A stretch of 64,000 bases of DNA, taken from NCBI GenBank assembly GCA_005884685.1, contig VBAH01000054.1:62001-126000 (forward strand). Reading direction: 5' to 3'. Source of the stretch: Alphaproteobacteria bacterium. GTDB taxonomy: Bacteria > Pseudomonadota > Alphaproteobacteria > Rhizobiales > Xanthobacteraceae. Shown piece by piece: positions 8,723 to 21,075 of the stretch (position 1 is the first letter of the stretch; every line of letters starts with the position of its first letter). The position numbers and the translations under genes are program-made. Below the pieces are notes generated by a model, which did no database searches, was not told the DNA's origin, and worked only from the letters and a program-made list of their open reading frames with translations.

Positions 8723-9538
8723 CTATCCACGCGCCGCGGCGGAAGCGGATGCGCGCCTGGCCAGGATCGCCGCTGCCGCCGCCGCCTCCTCGGCGGTGTT
8801 GACGCCCAGCGTCTCGTCCGGATCGGCGAGCCGGACCGTCGCAACCGACCCGGGACCGCGTTCGAACGCAGGCAGCATCTGCAACAGATTGGTCTCGCCG
8901 GTGCGCTCCCCGCGCGCCCCCGCCGCAGCGCGCTCCAGCACGCTGAACAGCGTTGCGGCGGTGAACAGGAACAGCCCGCAGTCGTTCTCGCCGACCGCAC
9001 GGTCGATCTCGCCTTCGCGCGCCTGGCGCACCCGGATGATGCGCCCTGCGGCATCGCGCTCGACGTCGATATAGGGGTTGGGCTTCATCACGGTGGCGAG
9101 CGTCAGCGTGGCGTTCGGCCGCCGCTGGTGCAGCGCCGCGCAGGCCTGGATGGTTTCGGTCCGCAAGGTCACCTGATCGCCCCACACCACCAATACGAAG
9201 TCCGTTCGCGTCGCCGCACGCGCCCGTTGCACCGCGTCGGCCATCCCGGTGGGATGCTCCTGTATCACGATCTCCAGCGGCGCGCCGAGGCTTTGCGCTA
9301 CCGGCCCGACCGCCGCGCGCCCGGCGGGCGAAAGCACCAGCACGGAGGCGCCGCAGACCGGCGCAAGGGCATCGAGCAGCCAGGACAGGATCGGCCGGCC
9401 GAGAATGGGGTAGAGAATCTTGGGCTGATCCGAGCCGAGCCGCGAGCCACGGCCCGCGGCCGGGATGATCGCCGTCCAGCAGGACCGATCAACCGGACCT
9501 AACGGCAGGGCGGCGAGCGGATGAATAGCTGCCGGCAT
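8723..9538 (-). CDS. Sugar-phosphate nucleotidyltransferase (NTP_transferase family)
   Basis: This 271-residue protein has the pyrophosphorylase signature AAGRGSRLGSDQPK at residues 26-39, followed by LGRPILSWLLDAL, HPTGMADAVQRA and VVWGDQVTL. These are the NTP-binding and metal-binding blocks of enzymes such as GlmU-N or GalU, which join a sugar 1-phosphate to an NTP. No left-handed helix acyltransferase domain follows, so it is a single-domain enzyme. The first 20 residues are an extension ahead of the catalytic fold. The ATG directly abuts the stop of the HAD phosphatase gene, and the GT2 gene follows three bases after its stop. The sugar and nucleotide are unknown. Confidence 0.85.
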   Translation of the reverse strand: MPAAIHPLAALPLGPVDRSCWTAIIPAAGRGSRLGSDQPKILYPILGRPILSWLLDALAPVCGASVLVLSPAGRAAVGPVAQSLGAPLEIVIQEHPTGMADAVQRARAATRTDFVLVVWGDQVTLRTETIQACAALHQRRPNATLTLATVMKPNPYIDVERDAAGRIIRVRQAREGEIDRAVGENDCGLFLFTAATLFSVLERAAAGARGERTGETNLLQMLPAFERGPGSVATVRLADPDETLGVNTAEEAAAAAAILARRASASAAARG

Positions 9539-10192
9539 CTACAGTACCAGCTCGGCCAGGTTCCCGACGACGCGATGGGCGCCCGCCTGGGTCAGCGCGG
9601 CGCGCGGCGCCGTCCCCTCCACCGCCACCACCAGCGCGATCCCGGCGGCCCGGGCCGCCGCAATCCCGTTGGGCGCGTCCTCGACCACCGCGGCGGCGGC
9701 AGGACCACACCCAAGCCGCTGCAACGCCGCGAGGTAGATCGCCGGATCGGGCTTCGCCGCCGCCACCTCGTCTCCCGAGACCACGGCGGCGAAAAGCCCG
9801 CGCGTCCCGCTGGCCTCAAGGAACAGGTCGACGGTTCCGGCGCTGGCGGAACTCGCCAGGCCGAGGGAGCAGGAGCGCCCCAGCCGCTCCAGCACGCCGG
9901 CGCAGCCCGGCGCGATCGGCGCGGCCTCGCGCAACAAATGGCGCGCCATTTTCTGCTTCGCCTGCGTCATGGCCGCGATCGTCTTTGCGTCGGCCTCGGC
10001 GGTGCGCTGCGCTTCCAGAAGCTCGCGCATGACCTCGTCCGTCCGGCGTCCGGCAATGCGCGCGTAGTCGGGCATGCGGACTCCTGCCTCATCGAGCACC
10101 GCCTTGTAAGCCGCCGCGTGAATGGCGCTGGAATGCCAAAGCACACCATCCATATCGAACACGATCGCCCGGATGTGAGGGCCGAAAATCAT
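9539..10192 (-). CDS. HAD-superfamily hydrolase, beta-phosphoglucomutase-like
   Basis: This 217-residue protein has HAD motif I FDMDGVLWHS at residues 11-20, with both aspartates, an alpha-helical cap next, motif III lysine in AAKPDPAIY and motif IV in VVEDAPNGIAAA. This is the phosphatase/phosphoglucomutase subfamily I pattern. It could hydrolyse or isomerise a sugar phosphate before activation by the adjacent nucleotidyltransferase. The ATG at 10192 was chosen because it overlaps the methyltransferase stop as ATGA and because motif I then sits at the usual distance from the start; the much longer in-frame extension upstream merely reads through the methyltransferase gene in another frame. 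Confidence 0.86.
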   Translation of the reverse strand: MIFGPHIRAIVFDMDGVLWHSSAIHAAAYKAVLDEAGVRMPDYARIAGRRTDEVMRELLEAQRTAEADAKTIAAMTQAKQKMARHLLREAAPIAPGCAGVLERLGRSCSLGLASSASAGTVDLFLEASGTRGLFAAVVSGDEVAAAKPDPAIYLAALQRLGCGPAAAAVVEDAPNGIAAARAAGIALVVAVEGTAPRAALTQAGAHRVVGNLAELVL

Positions 10193-11172
10193 CCCGTCCT
10201 GCGCGCGAGCACGAAGGACTGGCCGATGTTGTAGGTCAGCGGAATGCGATGCAGGCCGACCGCCTCGGTCAGCTTCTGCGCCAGCCCGAACAAGCCGAAA
10301 TACGCGCTTGCGCGCTTGAGCACGTAGCCGAGCTGCAACGTCTGCCAGAACGGGCGAAATTCCACGACCTCGAAATTTTCGCGCTTCAGGAAGTCCGTGA
10401 TCGTTTCGCGCGTGAAGTAGATCAGGTGCACGCTGAGCAGCATCGGCCATTTGGAGCCGAGCAGCTTGCGCGCAAGCGAGCCATGGTCCGGGCAATTCAC
10501 GATCAGATAACCACCGGGCTTGAGCAGGCGGTGAATGTCGCTCACCACCGCATGCGCATCGGGCAGGTGCTCGATCACATCCCAAAGCGAGATCAAGTCG
10601 AAGCTGCGGTCCGGAAAATCCTGCTCCTCGAGCAGGCCCGGGCGGATGTCGAGCCCGTAGAGCGAACGGCCCTGCTCGGCCAGCCACCGGCTCGGCTCGA
10701 CGCCGACCACATCGAAGCCGAGATCATGCGCCGCCTTGGGGAACGCGCCGCCGGCGCAGCCGACGTCGAGCACGCGCTTTGCAGTCTGCGGCGTGATGCC
10801 GTGCCGCCGCGCGAGCTGCTGCAGGCTTTTCTTGAACGTGGCGATGCGCTCGTCGTTCTGCGCGATGAACGTCGGATCGACCGCGCTCGCGTAGGACTCG
10901 ATGATCAGGTCCTTGCGGATGCGCGGATTGAGATACACCAGCTGGCAGGAATCGCATTGCACCATCGCATCGAACAGCACATGGTCGCTCGAGGCCGAAT
11001 AGGTCCTCAAAAGCTCGGACCTGGTCAGGTCCTTCGGATAGCTCGCCGGCTTGATGGTACGGCAACTCCTGCCGCCGCAGTTGGGGCAGGCGACGGTCTC
11101 GATCAGATCGTCGAGGCGCGCAGGGCTCTCTGCGGAGGATTGAAGCGCGCGCGCCGAAACGGGTTGATTCAT
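10189..11172 (-). CDS. Class I SAM methyltransferase with N-terminal zinc-ribbon-like segment
   Basis: This 327-residue protein begins with two cysteine pairs (ACPNCGG near residue 30 and QCDSCQLVY near 74), a zinc-ribbon-like arrangement common in sugar methyltransferases. The catalytic core follows: RVLDVGCAGGAFPKAA near residue 135, DVVGVEPSRW, and SLWDVIEHLPD near 208, then KPGGYLIVNCPDHGS. It resembles methyltransferases of nucleotide sugars or glycan chains in O-antigen and capsule loci. It is the first gene of the operon that runs down to 6982. The region 11173-11266 separates it from the divergent CofD-GT2 gene and must hold both promoters. Confidence 0.86.
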   Translation of the reverse strand: MNQPVSARALQSSAESPARLDDLIETVACPNCGGRSCRTIKPASYPKDLTRSELLRTYSASSDHVLFDAMVQCDSCQLVYLNPRIRKDLIIESYASAVDPTFIAQNDERIATFKKSLQQLARRHGITPQTAKRVLDVGCAGGAFPKAAHDLGFDVVGVEPSRWLAEQGRSLYGLDIRPGLLEEQDFPDRSFDLISLWDVIEHLPDAHAVVSDIHRLLKPGGYLIVNCPDHGSLARKLLGSKWPMLLSVHLIYFTRETITDFLKRENFEVVEFRPFWQTLQLGYVLKRASAYFGLFGLAQKLTEAVGLHRIPLTYNIGQSFVLARRTG

Positions 11173-11266
11173 GCAATGTGTCGATCGATTTGATGGCTGT
11201 TCTTGACTGGATTTTCAGCCTAAACCATCATCCATGCTCACTCAATTCCGAAAGGCTTGATCCGCT

Positions 11267-13246
11267 TTGCCGCTCAACGTCGTTCTGTTCAGCGGAGGAA
11301 GGGGGACCGCGTCTATTGCGTCGGCGCTGGTCAATCACGATCAAGTCAAGCTGACCAGTATTGTCAATGCCTATGACGACGGCCTGTCGACCGGCCGCAT
11401 CCGCGCCTTCGTGCCCGGCATGCTGGGCCCATCCGACATCCGGAAAAACACCAGCACTTTCATGCCGACGTTCGAGCGCTGCCAGCGCGCGCTGAAGCGG
11501 TTTCTCGATTACCGGTTTGCCGACGGCACGACGCGCGAGACGGCGCTCGCGAACCTGCGGCCGCTGGCCGCTGCGGCGGGTCCCCTGCCCGACGCGACGC
11601 TCGCCGGCGCGTTCGTGCAGCTCACCAATGGCCAGCTCGCCCGGCTTGCCGTCTACGCGCGCGCGTATCTCGATTACGAGGCGGCGCAGCTCGCGAAAGG
11701 CGTCGCGTTCGACTATGGAGACTGCGCGGTCGGCAATCTGCTGTTTGCAGGCTGCTACCTCGCCCAGGCGCGCGACTTCAATCGCGCGATCGACGACATG
11801 GCCGAGCTGTGCGAGTCGCGCGCGGCGGTGCTCAACGCCACCGACGGGCGCAATTACGTTCTTGTCGCGCTCAAGCAGGACGGGCGCTATCTCGCGGACG
11901 AAAGCGCGATCGTATCGCCGCAGGACAATGCCCCGATCAGACAGATTTTCCTGCTCGACAGCTATCTCGACCGCACAGAAGTCGCAGCGCTGGAGGCAAT
12001 GGACGCGGACGGCAGGCTCGCCTGGCTGAACCAGCGCGCGCGCACACCGGAGCCGAACCCGCAGGTGCTGACCGCGATCCGCGAGGCCGAGCTGATCATC
12101 TACGGCCCCGGTACGCAGCACTCCTCGCTGTTTCCGACGTATCTGACGCGCGGCCTCGCCGAGGCCATCGCGGCGAACGACAAGGCGGAGAAGATTTTCG
12201 TCGCCAATATCGCGCTCGATCATGACATCCGCGGCGAGAGCGCCGAGACGCTCATTCAAAAGCTGCACGACTACATGAACCGCCACGGCGCGATCGACGT
12301 CCCGCTCGCCCGGTTGATGACCCGCGCCTTCATCCAGACCTCCGAGGATGGCGATGGCAGCCCCTCGCAGACCTACGTCCCCTACGCGGGCAGTGCGCCG
12401 GACGGATCGAGGGTGCTCGCGCGCAACTGGGAGGCGGAATCCGGGCGCCATCTCGGCGGACTGATCGTCGATGAGCTGTTCTCGCTGCTGCGCCAGGCGC
12501 GCCAGGTCGAGGTGCGGCCCTATCGCCACATGATCTCGATCATCGTGCCCGTGCTCGATGAGGAGCGCACGCTCGCCAGCGTGCTCGATGCGCTCGAGGC
12601 GCTCGATACGTCCGAGCTCGACGTCGAAAAGGAGATCATCGTCGTCGACGGCGGCTCGAGCGACCGCTCGCTCGAGCTCGCGCGCGGCCGGAAAGTGCGC
12701 GTCCACCAGACCAAGCCCGGCGAAGGCCGCGGCGCGGCGATCCGGCTCGGATTCTCGCGCGCGCGCGGCAACGTGCTGGTCGTCTTTCCGTCGGACGCCG
12801 AATACGACGTCGCGGACATCCGCAGCCTCGTGCAGCCGATCCTGCGCAACCAGTTCAGGGCGGTGATCGGCAGCCGCGCCATCAAGTGCCTGAGCCTCGA
12901 CACCCGCATCCAGTTCATCTACGGCGACAGCCGCGTGCTCTATCTCGTCAGCAAGTATGGCGGCATGGCGATCAGCATCCTGTGCCTGCTGATGTACAAC
13001 CGTTACATCACCGATCCGCTGTCGACGCTGAAGGCCTATGACCGCGGGCTGGTCGAAACGATGGCGCTGAAGGCGAATGGCGTCGATCTCGAATGCGAGA
13101 TCATCGCCAAGGCAAGCCAGCGGCGCGAGTTCATCCTCGAGGTGCCGGTCGGCTTCACGCCGCGCACCCGCGCGCAAGGCAAGAAGACGACGTTCAAGGA
13201 TGGGCTTTCGGCAATCGCAGCGCTGTTCCGCTACCGCGGCAAATGA
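11267..13246 (+). CDS. Fusion of a CofD/YvcK-like domain and a DPM-like GT2 domain
   Basis: This 659-residue protein starts at TTG; the only nearby in-frame ATG (11234) is cut off by a stop, and an AAAGG lies upstream. Residues 1 to about 410 resemble CofD/YvcK: VLFSGGRGTASIASAL at 6-21, AYDDGLSTGRIR at 35-46, PSDIRKNTSTF at 55-65 and IIYGPGTQHSSLF near 276-288, matching the GGGTG, DDGG/SGR and GPGS blocks of that family. CofD moves a phospholactate/phosphoenolpyruvate group from a nucleotide carrier; YvcK binds UDP-sugars. Residues about 422-659 are a GT2 domain (ISIIVPVLDEE, VDGGSSDRS, FPSDAEYD), similar to polyprenyl-phosphate sugar synthases. The residue run 380-420 is a linker. It converges with the radical SAM gene four bases downstream. 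The joint function is unknown to me. Confidence 0.85.
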   Translation: MPLNVVLFSGGRGTASIASALVNHDQVKLTSIVNAYDDGLSTGRIRAFVPGMLGPSDIRKNTSTFMPTFERCQRALKRFLDYRFADGTTRETALANLRPLAAAAGPLPDATLAGAFVQLTNGQLARLAVYARAYLDYEAAQLAKGVAFDYGDCAVGNLLFAGCYLAQARDFNRAIDDMAELCESRAAVLNATDGRNYVLVALKQDGRYLADESAIVSPQDNAPIRQIFLLDSYLDRTEVAALEAMDADGRLAWLNQRARTPEPNPQVLTAIREAELIIYGPGTQHSSLFPTYLTRGLAEAIAANDKAEKIFVANIALDHDIRGESAETLIQKLHDYMNRHGAIDVPLARLMTRAFIQTSEDGDGSPSQTYVPYAGSAPDGSRVLARNWEAESGRHLGGLIVDELFSLLRQARQVEVRPYRHMISIIVPVLDEERTLASVLDALEALDTSELDVEKEIIVVDGGSSDRSLELARGRKVRVHQTKPGEGRGAAIRLGFSRARGNVLVVFPSDAEYDVADIRSLVQPILRNQFRAVIGSRAIKCLSLDTRIQFIYGDSRVLYLVSKYGGMAISILCLLMYNRYITDPLSTLKAYDRGLVETMALKANGVDLECEIIAKASQRREFILEVPVGFTPRTRAQGKKTTFKDGLSAIAALFRYRGK

Positions 13247-13250
13247 GGCC

Positions 13251-14738
13251 CTACGCCCGCGCCTGCATCATCTTGTAGACCAGCGCCTTGTAGGGGACCA
13301 TTTCCATCTTGGTCTCGAACCGGCGCATCAGGAAGTTGATGCCCTGGCGGAGAATCTTCAGCGGGTAATAGCGCAGCTTCCAGCCGAGGAAACTGAGATA
13401 GAGGTTGATGCGCAGCCGGTTGAGCATCTCGTAGTCGTCGCGCCAGGTCGGCGTGAAGTTGAGCTCCGACAGCGATTTGTAGCCGCTGAACTCCTTGAAG
13501 ATTTCCGAGCCCGGAACCGGCGAGATGATGAAGATCGCGATCTCGTCGATACCGTTGCGCACGAGATCCTTGATCAGCTCGCGGGTGAGCGCGCGGTCCT
13601 CGTCGTCCTCGCCGGGGAAGCCGAGCACGAAGCAGGCCTGCGAGCGGATGCCGACGCGGTTCATCTCATGGATCAACCTGGTCGCGTGCTCGACCGAAAA
13701 CGGCTTCTCGATCAGCCGGCGCACCTTCTTCGATCCGCTTTCCGGCGAGATCGACACGTAGCGGCAGCCGGCCTTGGCCATCAGGCTCACCGTCTCCTCG
13801 GTGCGCATGGATTCGACCTTGGTGCCGGCGACGATCTTCCAGGTGACGCCGAGGTCGCGGCTGATGATCTCCTCGCACAGCGCGCGCATCCGGCGATCGT
13901 TGATGGTCGGGTTCAAATCCTCCCAATGGAATTCGCTGACGCCGAACCGCTCCTTCATGTAGGCCATCTCGTCGGCCACGTTCTTGCCCGAGCGGTGACG
14001 CCAGGTCCGGTCGTTGGTCGCCGGCACCACGCAGAAGCGGCAGGGATACGGACAGCCGCGCGTGGTGAGCATCGGGAGATATTTCCGCGCGCTCTGCGGC
14101 CCATGCGCGAAGCGCAGCGACCAGTACCCGTCGAGCGGGAACAGGTCCCACGCGGGGAACGGCAGCGCATCGAGATCCCGGTTGTACGCCTTGACCGCGC
14201 TGTCGCGACCCGGCCAGCACAGACCGTCGATTTCGGAAAGTTCTTCAGCCGTCGCGCCGCGGCCGATCGCCTGAACCAACTGCACGGCGCGCTCTTCGCC
14301 CTCGCCCGAGAGCAGATAGTCCGCACCCGTCGCAAAGAGATCCGCCGCGACAGGGCGCAGCGCGTAGGCGGTCACGGCCTGGGTGTTCTCCAGCACCACG
14401 ACGGGAGTCTGGGGGAACCTGTTTTTTGCGGCGCGGATGATCTCGGCAACGGAGGCATGGTTGATGAGCTGGTTTGCGTACACGAAAATCACGCCGGCAT
14501 CGGCTGGAATGCGCGCAATCACCTCGTCGGTCGACAAGCCCAGCACCATGAAGTCGCCGGCCTTGTGCACCTGGCGCGGCGCTTCGCCGAACGCATCGAT
14601 CACCTTGACCGGCAGCCCGTTGTGACGAAGCGAAGCCGCCACATAAGCAAGCCCGATCGGCATGTAGATGATCCCGGTCGTGAAGGGATCATTACGCTGC
14701 ACCAGGACGTTCGGATTGATCAGGGCGCTCGTCGCCAT
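13251..14738 (-). CDS. B12-binding-domain-type radical SAM protein
   Basis: This 495-residue protein has an N-terminal Rossmann-like domain of the cobalamin-binding type (about residues 1-150) and a radical SAM domain whose iron-sulfur cluster cysteines are C229, C233 and C236 in TTRGCPYPCRFC. The later block RYVSISPESGSKKV and the QACFVLGFPGEDDE segment are typical of this class (HpnJ/HpnR, BchE-like), which carry out methylations, ring closures or other C-H chemistry. The classic DxHxxG histidine is not evident, so whether B12 binds is uncertain. The ATG at 14738 is preferred to the upstream reading, which adds a glycine/proline-rich tail. It follows rmd by about 116 bases and is probably the last gene of the wzm operon. 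Confidence 0.87.
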   Translation of the reverse strand: MATSALINPNVLVQRNDPFTTGIIYMPIGLAYVAASLRHNGLPVKVIDAFGEAPRQVHKAGDFMVLGLSTDEVIARIPADAGVIFVYANQLINHASVAEIIRAAKNRFPQTPVVVLENTQAVTAYALRPVAADLFATGADYLLSGEGEERAVQLVQAIGRGATAEELSEIDGLCWPGRDSAVKAYNRDLDALPFPAWDLFPLDGYWSLRFAHGPQSARKYLPMLTTRGCPYPCRFCVVPATNDRTWRHRSGKNVADEMAYMKERFGVSEFHWEDLNPTINDRRMRALCEEIISRDLGVTWKIVAGTKVESMRTEETVSLMAKAGCRYVSISPESGSKKVRRLIEKPFSVEHATRLIHEMNRVGIRSQACFVLGFPGEDDEDRALTRELIKDLVRNGIDEIAIFIISPVPGSEIFKEFSGYKSLSELNFTPTWRDDYEMLNRLRINLYLSFLGWKLRYYPLKILRQGINFLMRRFETKMEMVPYKALVYKMMQARA

Positions 14739-14854
14739 CGGGTCGTCCGCCGGGCGGCCACGCCGCCCTCCCAAGCCGGGGCGAGCATTACCCGCTCCAC
14801 CCAACCCCGGCAAGCTTGGCCGCCGGGCCGCATTACCGCTGCGCGTTCAAAGGG

Positions 14855-15823
14855 CTAGCGGCTGCGGTAATCGTCGAGAACCGACTTCAGCGTGGTCTCG
14901 ACCGGGATTTCCGGCACCCAGTCGAGGAGTTCCCGCGCCCGGCCGGCATCACCCCGGATGACCGGAATGTCGGAGCGGCGCATCAGCGCGGGATCGCTCT
15001 TGACCTCGATCGTCGCGGACGAGAGCGCCAGCAATGCGTTGAGGATGTCTCCGGCGGAGATCGCCTTGCCGGATGCCACGTTGATGGCACAACCATTCGG
15101 CAGATCATCGAAGCGCAGTACGGCGCGGACATAGGCCGCGACCACGTCGCGCACATCCATCAAATCGCGCCGGTTCTCCAGATTGCCGACCCTGATGACC
15201 GGCTCCTGCACGCCGCGCTCGATGGCCGCGATCTGCGCAGCGAAATCCGGCGCGACGAATCCGCGCCCCTGCCCGGCTCCGGTATGATTGAACGGCCGCA
15301 AGCGGATTGCGCGCAGCCCGCGCGTTGCCATGTGGCCGATTTTCAGATCGGCCTCGGCCTTGCTCGCGCCATAGGCATCGATCGGATCGACGGGAGCGTT
15401 TTCGTCCAACGGCTTGCCGTCCCGGAAGCTTCTTCCATAGATCTGCGCGCTGCTGCAAAACAGCAGCCGGCACGCCGGGAGAGCGTCGCCGATCGCGGCG
15501 GCGACGTTCATCGCACCCGAACAGTTTACCGCCCAGGTCTGCTGCTCATCATGCTGGGCAGTCTGGATGGCCGCGATTGCGGCGAGATGGAACACGTGCG
15601 TCGGCCGTTCCTCAGCGAGGACCGCGCGGACCCGTTCGGCATCGGTGATGTCGAGCGCGACCCGGCGCACGGCTCCCGGCTCCGCCGCGGCATCGGCGAG
15701 CGTGCCGACGAGGATGTCCGAGCCGGCTGGAAGAGCCGCGCCGAGCGCCTGCACCAGATAGCGGCCGACGAACCCATCGCCTCCGGGGACAAGAACGCGG
15801 AAGCGGGAGGGCGGCGCCGGCAC
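14855..15823 (-). CDS. rmd: GDP-4-keto-6-deoxy-D-mannose reductase-like SDR
   Basis: This 322-residue extended SDR has the NAD(P)-binding block VLVPGGDGFVGRYL near residues 10-23, the serine region FCSSAQIYG near 125-133 and the YGASK catalytic pair near 152-156. Directly downstream of gmd it most likely reduces GDP-4-keto-6-deoxy-mannose to GDP-D-rhamnose (or a close epimer). The first glycine motif reads GGDGFVG instead of GxxGFIG, which RMD enzymes also show. Because the locus also makes GDP-heptose, the corresponding 6-deoxy-heptose reaction cannot be excluded. Ten bases separate it from gmd. Confidence 0.85.
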   Translation of the reverse strand: MPAPPSRFRVLVPGGDGFVGRYLVQALGAALPAGSDILVGTLADAAAEPGAVRRVALDITDAERVRAVLAEERPTHVFHLAAIAAIQTAQHDEQQTWAVNCSGAMNVAAAIGDALPACRLLFCSSAQIYGRSFRDGKPLDENAPVDPIDAYGASKAEADLKIGHMATRGLRAIRLRPFNHTGAGQGRGFVAPDFAAQIAAIERGVQEPVIRVGNLENRRDLMDVRDVVAAYVRAVLRFDDLPNGCAINVASGKAISAGDILNALLALSSATIEVKSDPALMRRSDIPVIRGDAGRARELLDWVPEIPVETTLKSVLDDYRSR

Positions 15824-15832
15824 GCGAGGGCC

Positions 15833-19424
<3,592 letters not shown>

Positions 19425-19465
19425 CCGCCGAGCCTAAGGTCTGCGGATCGCCGGGGGAAGCACGG

Positions 19466-20212
19466 CTAGGCGACCGGCCCGCGGTAGATCTGCAGAGCCT
19501 CCTCGACGCTGCCGGTCCATTTGACGCGGCCGTGCTCCATCAAGACCGCTTTGGTGCATAGCCGGCGCACCAGCTCGAGCGAGTGCGATGCCAGCACGAG
19601 TATTCCCGCCTTGGCGACGAACGCATCCAGCCGTTCGTTGGCCTTTTCCCAAAACGCCGCGTCGCCGGCGCTGATCCCCTCGTCGAGCAGCAGGATTTCC
19701 GGTTCGATGCACGTCGCCATCGCAAACGCCAACCGCGCCTGCATGCCGGCCGAGTAGGTTCGCACCGGCAGCTCGAGAAATTGGCCGAGCTCGGTGAAGC
19801 GGGCGACCTCGTCGATGCGCTCGAGCGTTTCTGCTTTGGTGAGGCCGAGATAGAGCCCGCGAATGATGATGTTCTCGTAGCCCGTGCACTCGGGATCGAT
19901 ACCGAGGCTGATGTCGAACATCGGGGTCACTTTGCCCTCGACGTGGACCGTTCCGATCAGCGGCTCGAAGATTCCCGCCAGTACCCGCAACAGCGTGGTC
20001 TTGCCCGCGCCGTTATGCCCGATCAGCGCGATCCGGTCGCCGTGGGCGAACGCCAGCGACACCTGGTCGAGCGCCTGCACCACGACGTGGTTTGCATCGG
20101 TGCCGATGCGCCCGCCGGTGGTCGCGGCGAGCATCGCGTTCTTGAGCGACCGATTGCCGGCGCTGTAGACGGGAAAGCTGACTGAAACGTCGTGCAACTC
20201 GACGGACGGCAT
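19466..20212 (-). CDS. wzt: Polysaccharide ABC exporter ATP-binding protein (Wzt type, short form)
   Basis: This 248-residue ABC ATPase has Walker A GHNGAGKTT, the Q-loop region, signature YSAGMQARLAFAMA and Walker B EILLLDEGISAGD, with the SLGI and GLTK insertions seen in O-antigen/capsule exporters (Wzt, KpsT, RfbE). It powers export of a completed, lipid-linked polysaccharide with the permease upstream. It ends soon after the H-loop and lacks the C-terminal carbohydrate-binding domain of Wzt from terminally capped O-antigens, so export should not depend on a recognised chain terminator. The start MPSVELHDV at 20212 lies eight bases after the wzm stop; the longer open frame is a shadow of wzm. 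Confidence 0.93.
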   Translation of the reverse strand: MPSVELHDVSVSFPVYSAGNRSLKNAMLAATTGGRIGTDANHVVVQALDQVSLAFAHGDRIALIGHNGAGKTTLLRVLAGIFEPLIGTVHVEGKVTPMFDISLGIDPECTGYENIIIRGLYLGLTKAETLERIDEVARFTELGQFLELPVRTYSAGMQARLAFAMATCIEPEILLLDEGISAGDAAFWEKANERLDAFVAKAGILVLASHSLELVRRLCTKAVLMEHGRVKWTGSVEEALQIYRGPVA

Positions 20213-20220
20213 GGACAGCC

Positions 20221-21075
20221 TCAAACCCAGTACGGAATGCGCGCGCGGTAGCGCGCAAAAAACAGGATGGCGACAAGCGCACTCACGACATTGAGCGCAA
20301 TCACGACGAGCCAGATGTCCGCCGAAGGCATCTCGCCGAGCAGCGGTTTCCGGACGATCTCGATCAGGTAATAAAACGGATTGAAATGGACAAACGCCTC
20401 GCGTCCTTTCAGCGCGCCGGGCGTCCAGAAGACCGGGCTGAGAAAGAACGCGACCTGCATCACGCTGGCGACAATCGGAGGAACGTCGCGGAACCGCGCG
20501 CTCAACGCGCCGAGCGTGATGCCGACCCACAGGCCGTTGAGCAGGATCAGGAACAGGCCTGCGAACGACAGCAGCGTAACCCAGCCGATGTCGATATTGA
20601 GGAAGACCAGCAAAACCAGATAGATGCACATGTTGTGTGCAAAGATCAGGAGATTGCGCCAGAGCATTTGGTAGACATAGACGCTGAGCGGCGCCTTGGT
20701 CTGCAGGATGATCCGTCCCGACGCGATGAATGTCAGGCTTCCCTCCTGGGCGATGCCGGAGATCAGATTGAAGACGATCATCCCGACCGCGACGTAGGGC
20801 AGATACTTCTCGATCGATTGCCCGAACAGTCCCGCGTAGAGGTAAGCCAGCCCGGCGACCATCACCCCCATGCTGATGGTCAGCCAGAACGGGCCCACGA
20901 TCGAACGGCGGTAGCGTTGCCGGATGTCATTCCAGCCGTGCGTCGACCACAGCTCCCACAGCCGCAGACCATCGGCCACGTCGGCGATGGCACCGCGCAC
21001 GTCCAGGCGTCTGCTGGGACGACCGAGGCTGTGCGAGATGCTCATCGTGCTCATTGTTCCCGTGATCACTGACAC
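20221..21075 (-). CDS. wzm: Polysaccharide ABC exporter permease (Wzm type)
   Basis: This 284-residue membrane protein has the ABC-2/Wzm layout: a cytoplasmic start with LWSTHGWNDIRQRYRRS, then six membrane segments, and conserved blocks VGPFWLTISMGVMV, ARFRDVPPIVASVMQ and FLSPVFWTP. It forms the channel for a polysaccharide with the adjacent ATPase. It is the first gene of a minus-strand operon wzm-wzt-GT4-gmd-rmd-radical SAM. There are several possible ATGs within the first 12 codons; the first is used here. The 242 bases between it and the divergent SDR gene at 21318 should contain both promoters, but I could not name specific boxes. Confidence 0.92.
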   Translation of the reverse strand: MSVITGTMSTMSISHSLGRPSRRLDVRGAIADVADGLRLWELWSTHGWNDIRQRYRRSIVGPFWLTISMGVMVAGLAYLYAGLFGQSIEKYLPYVAVGMIVFNLISGIAQEGSLTFIASGRIILQTKAPLSVYVYQMLWRNLLIFAHNMCIYLVLLVFLNIDIGWVTLLSFAGLFLILLNGLWVGITLGALSARFRDVPPIVASVMQVAFFLSPVFWTPGALKGREAFVHFNPFYYLIEIVRKPLLGEMPSADIWLVVIALNVVSALVAILFFARYRARIPYWV

